A model generated the notes under the pieces. It saw nothing but the letters and a program-made list of their open reading frames with translations, was not told the origin of the DNA and did no database searches. The position numbers and the translations under genes were made by a program. DNA of 9,314 nucleotides from Chloroflexota bacterium (GTDB lineage: Bacteria; Chloroflexota; Limnocylindria; Limnocylindrales; CSP1-4), in NCBI GenBank assembly GCA_029858845.1, contig JAOUEG010000055.1, forward strand, positions 1 to 9,314, written 5' to 3'. Below, in pieces: positions 1-6,049 of the stretch. Numbering within the stretch: position 1 is the stretch's first letter; each line of letters begins with the position of its first letter.

Positions 1-1
1 C

Positions 2-343
2 GTCGGCCTGCACACGATCGATGATGTTGCCTCGAGCAACTCGAGCAGGACGGACGCGAGGATCGGGAATGCCGTTGCGGTCTCCTACGACGGAGGGCGC
101 AGCTTCCCGGTCCCCTCCCTCGTCAGCGGAAAACGCTGGCGCGCCTCGTCCCTTGAGCGGACCGCGAATGGCCCTGGCCTGCGCGACCGGGCGGAAGTCG
201 CCGCCGACGGGCGCATCGTCTACGCCTATGGCGACGGTCGCATCGCTGCGGCAGGCCCGGCCCGGTCGGCTGGTCGGCGCCAGATCTTCGTCGCGATGAT
301 CGCGGTCCAGCGCAGCGAACTCCTGCCCCGAAGCGGGCGATAA
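2..343 (+). CDS. Sialidase/BNR-repeat-like protein, C-terminal fragment (5' end outside window)
   Basis: The frame is open from the first bases to a TAA at 341-343, giving 113 codons with no start codon needed, so this is the tail of a gene that begins upstream. The fragment contains S-Y-D-G-G-R-S-F (around residue 29 of the visible part), which fits the Asp-box motif SxDxGxxW/F of BNR/sialidase beta-propeller repeats. It also contains a later strand-like stretch, AADGRIVYAYGDGR, resembling propeller blades of sialidase-like proteins. Such proteins are usually secreted or periplasmic glycan-binding or glycan-cleaving proteins, but many BNR proteins are not sialidases and no catalytic residues are visible here. 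The reading frame, not the overlapping frames on either strand, gives protein-like composition. It ends 81 nt before cofC, which appears to have its own promoter, so I infer no functional link. The family call is moderate; substrate and activity are unknown. Confidence 0.6.
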   Translation, partial: VGLHTIDDVASSNSSRTDARIGNAVAVSYDGGRSFPVPSLVSGKRWRASSLERTANGPGLRDRAEVAADGRIVYAYGDGRIAAAGPARSAGRRQIFVAMIAVQRSELLPRSGR

Positions 344-412
344 CGCCAGGCACTCGTGGATGCGGCCGGACGTCCCGACACGACCCGGGACGAGGGCCGA
401 GTCCCTGTCGCG

Positions 413-418
413 TACCAT
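413..418 (+). promoter_or_regulatory. Putative -10 element of a leaderless cofC promoter
   Basis: The hexamer TACCAT (TANNNT) is followed by 6 nt and then a GTG at 425-427, so a transcript starting at the usual distance would begin on the start codon itself. No clear TTGACA-like -35 box and no Shine-Dalgarno sequence is visible. The same geometry precedes the genes at 1888 and 2827, which is the main reason to take it seriously. Confidence 0.4.
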
Positions 419-424
419 CGGCCC

Positions 425-1072
425 GTGGTGCACGAAACACTCCCTCCGACGACGCCGGTGGTCGTCGCGATCATTCCGGTCGGAGACCTCGAGGGCGCCA
501 AGTCGCGCCTGGGCGCAGTGCTCGACGCGGAAGAGCGTCGAGACCTCGTCGCACGCCTGGCCGACCGGACCATCCGCAGCGCGGTCGGGACCGCCGGCTT
601 CGCGGAGGTGCTCGTGATCACGCCGGACGACGAGGTTCGCGAACTCGCCCTCCGGGCCGGCGCCCGTCCGCTCCGGCAACGCAGCCAGGGGCTCAACGAC
701 GGCATCCGCGAGGCGCGCGACGAGGCCGTCGCCGGCGGCGCGACGGCCGTGGCGATCCTGCCCATCGATCTGCCGAACGTTTCCTCGGACGCCCTCGATG
801 CCCTGTTGTCGCCGCTCGAGTCGGCCGGATCGGCCAGGCTCGTCGTCATCGTCCCCGACCGCCACGGGCGCGGCACGAATGCCCTCCTGCTCGCCCCACC
901 CGACGTGATCGACGTCCACTTCGGGGGCGACAGCCGCGCGGCCCATGTTGCGGCGGCGACCGCGGCCGGGGTGCAGGTCGTCGAGCTCGGCGGTCCGCTG
1001 GCGATCGATCTCGACACACCCGACGACCTGCTCCTCGTGGAAACGGTGGACCGGGACCTGGCCCGTGGCTGA
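425..1072 (+). CDS. cofC: 2-phospho-L-lactate (or phosphoenolpyruvate) guanylyltransferase, coenzyme F420 biosynthesis
   Basis: CofC/FbiD transfers GMP from GTP to a three-carbon phospho-acid (2-phospho-L-lactate in archaea, phosphoenolpyruvate in mycobacteria), making the activated side-chain precursor that CofD joins to the deazaflavin Fo. The 215-residue protein has the family pattern throughout: an N-terminal nucleotide-binding strand and loop, VVVAIIPVG then GAKSRLG (residues 12-30); VLVITPDDE (62-70); GLNDGIREA (89-97); the acidic PIDLP (113-117); PDRHGRGTN (145-152); FGGDSRAAH (167-174); and the closing DLDTPDDL (195-202). The frame is open back to a GTG at 356, but I choose GTG 425 because it gives the usual family length (about 210-220 residues), lies 6 nt after a TANNNT element, and leaves the domain starting almost at once; GTG 428 is an equal alternative. 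The stop overlaps the cofE start. Which phospho-acid is used cannot be read from the sequence. Confidence 0.9.
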   Translation: MVHETLPPTTPVVVAIIPVGDLEGAKSRLGAVLDAEERRDLVARLADRTIRSAVGTAGFAEVLVITPDDEVRELALRAGARPLRQRSQGLNDGIREARDEAVAGGATAVAILPIDLPNVSSDALDALLSPLESAGSARLVVIVPDRHGRGTNALLLAPPDVIDVHFGGDSRAAHVAAATAAGVQVVELGGPLAIDLDTPDDLLLVETVDRDLARG

Positions 1073-1832
1073 CCGCGTGGAGGCCGTCGCCATCGCCGGC
1101 CTGGGCGAGATCGTCCCGGGCGACGATCTGCCCGTCATGATCGCCGCTGTCGTGGCGAAGGCGGCGGACGTCATGCCCCTGCTCGACGACGATGTTCTCG
1201 TCGTCACCCAGAAGATCGTGAGCAAGGCAGAAGGCGCGATCGTGGACCTGACGTCCGTGGAGCCCCGTCTCGAGGCGGTCGCCTTCGCAGAACGATGGGA
1301 TCGCGACGCACGGCAGGTCGAGGTCGTCCTCCGCGAGGCCCGGCGCGTGGTCCGGATGGCGAACGGCGTCGTCATCACAGAGACCCACCACGGATTCGTG
1401 TGCGCCAACGGTGGCATCGATGCCTCCAACGTTGGACCGGCATCCGGCAACATCGTCACGCTGCTCCCGCGAGACCCGGACGCCTCGGCGGATGCGATCC
1501 GGGGGGCGATCCGGGAGCGGCTCGGCCACGACCTCCCGGTCATCGTGTCCGACAGTTTCGGGCGGCCGTGGCGTTGGGGCATCGTGGATGTCGCCATCGG
1601 CGTCTCCGGACTCCTCCCGCTCGAGGATCTGCGCGGACGACCGGATGCCGACGGACGCGTGATGCGCTCCACGGTCCGTGCCGTCGCCGATGAGATCGCC
1701 TCGGCCGCCGAACTCGTGCTCGGCAAGACCGCCGGCCGGCCCGTCGCCCTGGTCCGCGGTGCCACGTTCCACCGCGGCGAAGGCCGCATCCGGGACGCCC
1801 TGATCCCGTCCGAGATGGATCTGTTCCCGTAG
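1065..1832 (+). CDS. cofE: Coenzyme F420-0:L-glutamate ligase, single-domain form
   Basis: CofE adds one or more L-glutamates to F420-0 using GTP and divalent metal, producing the polyglutamyl tail of F420. The 255-residue protein matches archaeal-type stand-alone CofE in length. Visible family landmarks are VVTQKIVSKAEG (residues 47-57), ETHHGFVCANGGIDASN (106-122), DLPVIVSDSFGRPWR (156-170), VAIGVSGLLPLEDLRG (176-191), AVADEIASAAELVLGK (206-221) and GRPVALVRG (224-232). The C-terminal nitroreductase/FMN domain found in mycobacterial FbiB is absent: the stop comes just after the CofE domain. The GTG start at 1065 overlaps the end of cofC by 8 nt (GTGGCTGA), which implies co-transcription and probable translational coupling; a second GTG at 1077 is possible but less economical. 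No strong ribosome binding site is visible. Identification is confident. The later steps of F420 synthesis (cofD, fbiC/cofGH) are not in this window. Confidence 0.93.
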   Translation: MADRVEAVAIAGLGEIVPGDDLPVMIAAVVAKAADVMPLLDDDVLVVTQKIVSKAEGAIVDLTSVEPRLEAVAFAERWDRDARQVEVVLREARRVVRMANGVVITETHHGFVCANGGIDASNVGPASGNIVTLLPRDPDASADAIRGAIRERLGHDLPVIVSDSFGRPWRWGIVDVAIGVSGLLPLEDLRGRPDADGRVMRSTVRAVADEIASAAELVLGKTAGRPVALVRGATFHRGEGRIRDALIPSEMDLFP

Positions 1833-1848
1833 GTCGTCAGACCGAACG

Positions 1849-1880
1849 GTTGCCCCGGCAACGGGATTCCGGGGTACGCT
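1849..1880 (+). promoter_or_regulatory. Intergenic control region of the LLM oxidoreductase: putative leaderless -10 and two competing inverted repeats
   Basis: TACGCT at 1875-1880 is a TANNNT hexamer ending 7 nt before the ATG at 1888, so the mRNA would be leaderless or nearly so. There is no Shine-Dalgarno sequence at a normal distance (GGGG at 1871-1874 is 13 nt away). Just upstream lie two overlapping inverted repeats: GTTGCC/GGCAAC (1849-1862) and CCCCGG/CCGGGG (1853-1858 with 1869-1874). They could be a weak end-of-transcript structure for cofE, an operator, or chance in GC-rich DNA. Confidence 0.35.
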
Positions 1881-1887
1881 CCGTCCC

Positions 1888-2787
1888 ATGAAAGTCGGCC
1901 TGCAGATCTGCTCGTTCACGTGGCCGGGCGGCACCGAGGCGATCGCGCCGACACTCGCCCGGATCGCACGCCAGGCCGATGACGTGGGCTTCGACTCGAT
2001 CTGGGTCATGGATCACTTCTTCCAGATCCGAGGCGTGGGCCGGGTCGATGAGCCGATGCTCGAGGGCATGACGACCCTCGGCTTCATGGCCGCCCACACG
2101 ACGCGCGCGCGGTTGGGCCTCATGGTCGGTGGGGTCCACTATCGGGCTCCCGCGTTGTGGATCAAGGCAACGACGACGCTCGATGTGCTCTCCGGCGGGC
2201 GCGCCTGGTTCGGGATCGGTGCCGCCTGGAACGCGGACGAGTCCCGCTCCCTCGGCTTCCCGTTCCCGCCGCTGGGGGAGCGGTTCGAGCAGCTGGAGGA
2301 CACCCTGCGGCTCGCTCACGCCATGTGGTCGGGCGAACGCGGAACAGAGACGCCGCTGGAGGGACGGCAGCTGCGTGCCGCGAGACCGCTCAACAGCCCG
2401 CAGTCGATGTCACGACCTCGAGTCCCGATCATGGTCGGCGGCGGCGGCGAGCGACGGACGCTCCGGCTGGTCGCGGAGTACGCCGACGCCTGCAACGTCT
2501 TCGGTTCGCCCGAGACGATCGCGCGCAAATACAAGATCCTGGACGAGCACTGCGCCGCGGTCGGGCGCGATCCGGACGAGATCGAGCGGACCACGCTGCA
2601 GACCGTGCGCCTGGGCCCGGACGGACGCGCCACGGCGCAGACGACGTCCCAGATCGTGGATCGCTTCGGCGAGCTCTCGGACGCCGGCGCCGAACACGTC
2701 ATCTTCGAGCTCAAGGATGTCCACGAGGGCGACGCACTCGAGCACATCGGCCGGGACGTCCTGCCGGCGATGCGAGCCCTCCCCTGA
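1888..2787 (+). CDS. LLM-class (luciferase-like) oxidoreductase, probably F420-dependent
   Basis: The 299-residue protein has the features of the luciferase-like monooxygenase TIM-barrel superfamily, in the branch that commonly uses F420. These are an N-terminal strand MKVGLQICSF, a following helix ending DVGFDSIWVMDHFF (residues 32-45), TTLGFMAAHT (62-71), RARLGLMVGGVHYRAPALW (73-91), TLDVLSGGRAWFGIGAAWN (97-115), a PFPPLGERFEQLEDTL segment (125-140) and PIMVGGGGERRTLRLVAEYAD (180-200). Members reduce or oxidise small organic substrates with F420H2/F420; no specific substrate can be read here. F420 use is inferred from the family and from cofC-cofE directly upstream. The ATG at 1888 is supported by the domain starting immediately and by a -10-like hexamer 7 nt before it. 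A 55-nt gap separates it from cofE, so it may be an independent unit. FMN-dependent members of the superfamily exist, so the cofactor is likely but not certain. Confidence 0.88.
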   Translation: MKVGLQICSFTWPGGTEAIAPTLARIARQADDVGFDSIWVMDHFFQIRGVGRVDEPMLEGMTTLGFMAAHTTRARLGLMVGGVHYRAPALWIKATTTLDVLSGGRAWFGIGAAWNADESRSLGFPFPPLGERFEQLEDTLRLAHAMWSGERGTETPLEGRQLRAARPLNSPQSMSRPRVPIMVGGGGERRTLRLVAEYADACNVFGSPETIARKYKILDEHCAAVGRDPDEIERTTLQTVRLGPDGRATAQTTSQIVDRFGELSDAGAEHVIFELKDVHEGDALEHIGRDVLPAMRALP

Positions 2788-2803
2788 TACCCCTAGGGAG
2801 TAT
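2787..2803 (+). promoter_or_regulatory. Near-palindromic operator resembling CsoR/CstR-family sites, upstream of trxB
   Basis: The sequence ATACCCCTAGGGAGTAT is a perfect CCCTAGGG core (2791-2798) flanked by ATAC/GTAT arms with one extra A at 2799. It closely follows the TACC(C)-N-GGGGGTA layout known for operators of the copper sensor CsoR and the persulfide sensor CstR (DUF156 family). It sits 11 nt upstream of the probable -10 hexamer, where bound repressor would cover the -35 region. It begins on the last base of the preceding stop codon. No regulator gene is in the window, so the binding protein is inferred. Confidence 0.45.
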
Positions 2804-2814
2804 GAGATCGGTGG

Positions 2815-2820
2815 TAGGAT
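2815..2820 (+). promoter_or_regulatory. Putative -10 element of trxB, leaderless geometry
   Basis: TAGGAT (TANNNT) is followed by 6 nt and the ATG at 2827, placing the expected transcription start on the A of the start codon. The internal AGGA could instead act as a Shine-Dalgarno sequence 7 nt before ATG, in which case a promoter further upstream would be needed. No good -35 hexamer is seen. Confidence 0.42.
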
Positions 2821-2826
2821 AACGCG

Positions 2827-3894
2827 ATGACCGACGACAACAACCCCTTCGGCGGGTTCTCGATCTCCATGATCGACGAACCGACCGACTCCGCCCCGAC
2901 CGCGGCCACCGGCGGCCCGTCGGTGATCGCCGAAGCCGGTGGGCACGCGGACGCCAAGGTCGTGATCATAGGATCGGGACCGGCCGGTCTGACCGCCGCG
3001 ATCTACGCGGCACGGGCCAACCTCGAGCCGATCGTGCTGGCAGGATCGGCACCCGGGGGCCAGCTGATGCTGACGAGTGACGTCGAGAACTTCCCGGGCT
3101 TCCCGGACGGGATCCAGGGCCCGGAGTTGATGGCCGCCATGCGCTCGCAGGCCGAGCGGTTCGGGACGCGCTTCGTGGACGCCGACATCGATCGGGTGGA
3201 CCTGTCGGGACGTCCGTTCCGCGTCTGGGCTCGCGGCGTCGAGTACCGGGCCCAGGCCGTCATCGTCGCCACCGGCGCTTCAGCGCTGTGGCTCGGCCTC
3301 GACTCGGAGACCCGGCTGCGCGGCCGCGGCGTCTCGGCCTGTGCCACGTGCGATGGGTTCTTCTTCCGTGACCGCGAGATCGCCGTGGTCGGCGGCGGTG
3401 ACACGGCGTTCGAGGAGGCGACCTACCTGACCCGGTTCGCCACCCGGGTGCACCTGCTCCATCGACGTGACACGTTCCGGGCCAGCAAGATCATGGTCGA
3501 ACGTGCCCTCGAGCACCCCAAGATCGAAGTCCATCCCAACGTGGCGGTCGAGGAAGTCCTTGGCGAGGACAAGGTCCACGGGCTCCGCCTCCGGGACACC
3601 GTGACCGGCGAGACCCGTGAGATGCCCATCGAGGGCCTGTTCATCGCCATCGGCTACCAGCCCAACACCGCCGCCTTCCGCGATTGGCTGGAGGTGGACG
3701 AGAAGGGCTACCTCGTCGTCCACGACGAGACCGGATCCGCGATCGACGGCGTCTTCATCGCCGGCGACGTGCACGACCACCGCTATCGACAGGCCGTGAC
3801 CGCGGCCGCGGACGGCTGCAAGGCGGCGATCGACGCCGAGCGGTGGCTCGAGGCGCAGGGCATCACCGAGGCGGCCACCTCGACCGCCTGGTGA
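2827..3894 (+). CDS. trxB: Thioredoxin reductase-like FAD/NADPH disulfide oxidoreductase
   Basis: This is a low-molecular-weight thioredoxin reductase type flavoprotein, which passes electrons from NADPH through FAD and a redox-active Cys pair to thioredoxin or a related disulfide partner in the cytoplasm. The motifs in order are the FAD-binding GSGPAGLTAAIYAAR (residues 49-63), PGGQLMLTSDVENFPGFP (76-93), VIVATGA (145-151), the active-site C-A-T-C (172-175), the NADPH-binding GGGDTAFEEATYL (189-201) with HRRDTFRAS (212-220), and the closing FAD motif GVFIAGDVHDHRYRQA (308-323). At 355 residues it exceeds the usual 305-325 because of an approximately 42-residue acidic, Ser/Thr/Ala-rich N-terminal extension before the first beta strand. 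The ATG at 2827 is supported by the -10 element; an internal ATG at 2869 would remove only part of the extension. The TGA overlaps the GTG of the ABC transporter gene. Related members (ferredoxin-NADP reductases, NADPH-independent types) lack this Cys pair, which favours the trxB call. Confidence 0.9.
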   Translation: MTDDNNPFGGFSISMIDEPTDSAPTAATGGPSVIAEAGGHADAKVVIIGSGPAGLTAAIYAARANLEPIVLAGSAPGGQLMLTSDVENFPGFPDGIQGPELMAAMRSQAERFGTRFVDADIDRVDLSGRPFRVWARGVEYRAQAVIVATGASALWLGLDSETRLRGRGVSACATCDGFFFRDREIAVVGGGDTAFEEATYLTRFATRVHLLHRRDTFRASKIMVERALEHPKIEVHPNVAVEEVLGEDKVHGLRLRDTVTGETREMPIEGLFIAIGYQPNTAAFRDWLEVDEKGYLVVHDETGSAIDGVFIAGDVHDHRYRQAVTAAADGCKAAIDAERWLEAQGITEAATSTAW

Positions 3895-6044
3895 CCTTTC
3901 CACGGGGCGGCACTCGGGCCGCCACCGGCGGTACCGGGCGCGGGGGATCCGGACGGGGCGGTGGGCGGATGGGTGGCGGGTTCGGCTCCGGCCCGTCCCG
4001 CGACTTCACGCCCGTTCCGAAGGAACGCCGCGGCCGGACGATCCGCCGTATCCTGACGTTCTTCCGACCGTACCGGCTGCAGGTCGCGGTCGTGCTCGTC
4101 GCGATCCTCGCCACGAGCCTCATCGGCCTCGCGAACCCGTATCTGCTCAAACTCCTCATCGACGAGGCGATCCCGGAGCAGGACTTCTTCAAGCTGAACC
4201 TGTACGTCGGCCTGATGATCGTGCTGCCGATCCTGACGGGGCTGATCGGGATCGGCCAGACCTACCTCAACAACGTCATCGGCCAGAACGTCATGCTGGA
4301 CCTGCGCGAGGCGCTCTATGCCCATCTGCAGGCCATGCCGCTGCGCTTCTTCACGGAGACGCGCACCGGCGAGATCCAGAGCCGTCTCGCCAACGACGTG
4401 GGTGGCGTCCAATCGGTCGTGACCGACACCGCCAGCAGCGTCACCAGCAATGTGGCGGTGGCGCTCAGCACCATCGTGGCGATGTGGCTGATCGACTGGC
4501 GGCTGACCCTCCTGTCGCTCGGCCTGCTCCCGTTCTTCCTGGTCCTGACCTTCCGGGTCGGCAAGATCCGACGCGAGGTCAGCACCGAGACCCAGAAGTC
4601 CCTGGCCGAGATGTCCGCACTGACCGAGGAGACGCTCAGCGTCAGCGGCATCCTGCTGTCCAAGACGTTCGGTCAGCAGGCGGCCTCGGTGCGCCGGTTC
4701 CGAGGCATCAACGTCAACCTGGCGCGGCTCCAGATCCGGCAGGCCATGGTCGGGCGCTGGTTCTTCATGATCATCGGGACGATCTTCAGCATCACCCCGG
4801 CGTTCGTGTACTGGCTGGCCGGTTGGCTGACGATCCAGGGCGACCCGACGGCCCCCACGATCGGCGACATCGTGGCGTTCACGACACTGCAGAGCCGTCT
4901 CTTCTTCCCGATGGGCCAGCTCCTCAGTGTCCAGGTGGAGATCCAGGGCGCCCTTGCGCTGTTCGACCGGATCTTCGAGTACCTGGAGATGGACCCGGAG
5001 ATCGTCGACGCGCCGGATGCTGTGGCCCTGACCCACGACACCGTCCGCGGACAGGTCCGCTTCCGCGACGTGTCCTTCCGCTACCCCACCGAAGTGGTCC
5101 CCTCGGCGCGAGCGCTCGATGCGATGGCCGAGGCTCCGCCGCACCTGGAACCCGAGGAGGTGGCTGCGGCCATCGCCGCAGCCCCCGTGGACGAACCCGC
5201 CGTGGAGGCCCTGACGGAGCCGCCCGAGACCGGGCTCGTCGAGCCGGCACCCGAGTCGGCGCGAACGCAACCGACGTTCGGGCTCGAGCACGTCGACCTC
5301 GAGGCGCAGCCGGGGGAGCTGGTCGCCCTCGTGGGCCCATCCGGGAGTGGCAAGACGACCACGACGTACCTGATCCCGCGGCTGTACGACGTCGACGGCG
5401 GAGCGGTCGAGATCGACGGCATCGACGTGCGACGGATCAAGCTCGGATCGCTCGGGGAGATCATCGGGGTGGTGACCCAGGAGACCTACCTGTTCCACGC
5501 CTCGGTGCGCGACAATCTGCGCTACGCACGTCCGGACGCGACCGATGCGGAGGTCGAGGCGGCGACCCGGGCCGCGGCCATCCACGATCGGATCGCGGAG
5601 CTGCCGGAGGGGTATGACACGTTCGTGGGGGAACGCGGCTACAAGCTGTCCGGCGGCGAGAAGCAGCGGATCGCCATCGCCCGCGTCCTGCTCAAGGATC
5701 CGAGGATCCTCATCCTCGACGAGGCGACCTCCGCGCTGGACACGGTGTCCGAACGGTTGATCCAGGCTGCGTTCGAGCGCCTCATGGAGGGTCGCACGAC
5801 CATCGCGATCGCCCACCGGTTGTCCACCATCCTGCGGGCGGACCGGATCCTGGTCTACGACGGCGGGCGCATCGTGGAACGGGGGACCCACGGCGAGCTG
5901 CTCGCGTTGGACGGGCTGTATGCACGCCTCTATCGCGAGCAGTTCCTCGCCGAGCATGCGACCGGGCCCGCGAACGGTGCTGGTGCGCCGGGCGAGCACG
6001 GTGCGACCGCGTCCGCCGAAGCCGCGGTCCCGCTGGCAGACTGA
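3891..6044 (+). CDS. ABC exporter half-transporter (fused membrane and ATPase domains) with an insert in the ATPase domain
   Basis: This is a fused type I exporter subunit, expected to work as a dimer in the cytoplasmic membrane. Numbering from GTG 3891 gives 717 residues. Residues 1-36 are rich in Gly and Arg, followed by the membrane domain (about 50-370; hydrophobic segments near 64-84, 103-123, 185-222 and 288-313). The ATPase domain follows: A-loop aromatic in SFRYP (395-399), Walker A GPSGSGKT (482-489), Q-loop VTQE (528-531), signature LSGGE (586-590), Walker B ILILDE (606-611, catalytic Glu611) and H-loop His642. All catalytic residues are present. Between A-loop and Walker A there is an additional stretch of roughly 58 residues rich in Ala, Pro and Glu. 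The GTG overlaps the trxB stop by 4 nt (GTGA); an ATG at 3969, preceded by a purine-rich GGGGCGG, is an alternative giving 691 residues. Substrate unknown; the trxB neighbour hints at thiol or redox cargo. Confidence 0.88.
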   Translation: MTFPRGGTRAATGGTGRGGSGRGGGRMGGGFGSGPSRDFTPVPKERRGRTIRRILTFFRPYRLQVAVVLVAILATSLIGLANPYLLKLLIDEAIPEQDFFKLNLYVGLMIVLPILTGLIGIGQTYLNNVIGQNVMLDLREALYAHLQAMPLRFFTETRTGEIQSRLANDVGGVQSVVTDTASSVTSNVAVALSTIVAMWLIDWRLTLLSLGLLPFFLVLTFRVGKIRREVSTETQKSLAEMSALTEETLSVSGILLSKTFGQQAASVRRFRGINVNLARLQIRQAMVGRWFFMIIGTIFSITPAFVYWLAGWLTIQGDPTAPTIGDIVAFTTLQSRLFFPMGQLLSVQVEIQGALALFDRIFEYLEMDPEIVDAPDAVALTHDTVRGQVRFRDVSFRYPTEVVPSARALDAMAEAPPHLEPEEVAAAIAAAPVDEPAVEALTEPPETGLVEPAPESARTQPTFGLEHVDLEAQPGELVALVGPSGSGKTTTTYLIPRLYDVDGGAVEIDGIDVRRIKLGSLGEIIGVVTQETYLFHASVRDNLRYARPDATDAEVEAATRAAAIHDRIAELPEGYDTFVGERGYKLSGGEKQRIAIARVLLKDPRILILDEATSALDTVSERLIQAAFERLMEGRTTIAIAHRLSTILRADRILVYDGGRIVERGTHGELLALDGLYARLYREQFLAEHATGPANGAGAPGEHGATASAEAAVPLAD
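5088..5270 (+). other. Ala/Pro/Glu-rich insert between A-loop and Walker A of the ABC transporter
   Basis: This codes for about residues 400-460 of the ABC protein. Exporters such as MsbA have about 25 residues from the A-loop Tyr to the first Gly of Walker A; here the distance is 84. The additional segment is dominated by Ala, Pro, Glu and Val with no hydrophobic membrane stretch, so it is probably a surface loop or partly helical arm. The frame is uninterrupted and the beta strand FGLEHVDL resumes normally at 463-470, so it reads as a true in-frame insertion and not as a sequencing error. Confidence 0.75.
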
Positions 6045-6049
6045 CGAGC

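Noticed and set aside
356..424. Longer cofC start at GTG 356
   Set aside because: The added 23 residues have no family counterpart and there is no promoter or convincing ribosome binding site, while GTG 425 gives normal length and a -10 hexamer at the right distance.
846..2009. A 387-codon minus-strand open frame across cofC, cofE and the LLM gene
   Set aside because: It spans three well-supported plus-strand genes and has low-complexity composition with no motif; a GC-driven antisense frame.
3684..3890. Upstream extension of the ABC transporter frame into trxB
   Set aside because: The frame is open there, but it would overlap about 200 nt of trxB in another phase and adds only Arg-rich sequence. 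GTG 3891 or ATG 3969 are sensible starts.
3783..5999. A 738-codon open frame on the minus strand opposite the ABC transporter
   Set aside because: It is exactly antisense to a gene with every ABC motif in place. Its translation is Arg/Asp/Gln/His-rich without recognisable domains, as expected of an out-of-phase shadow in GC-rich DNA.
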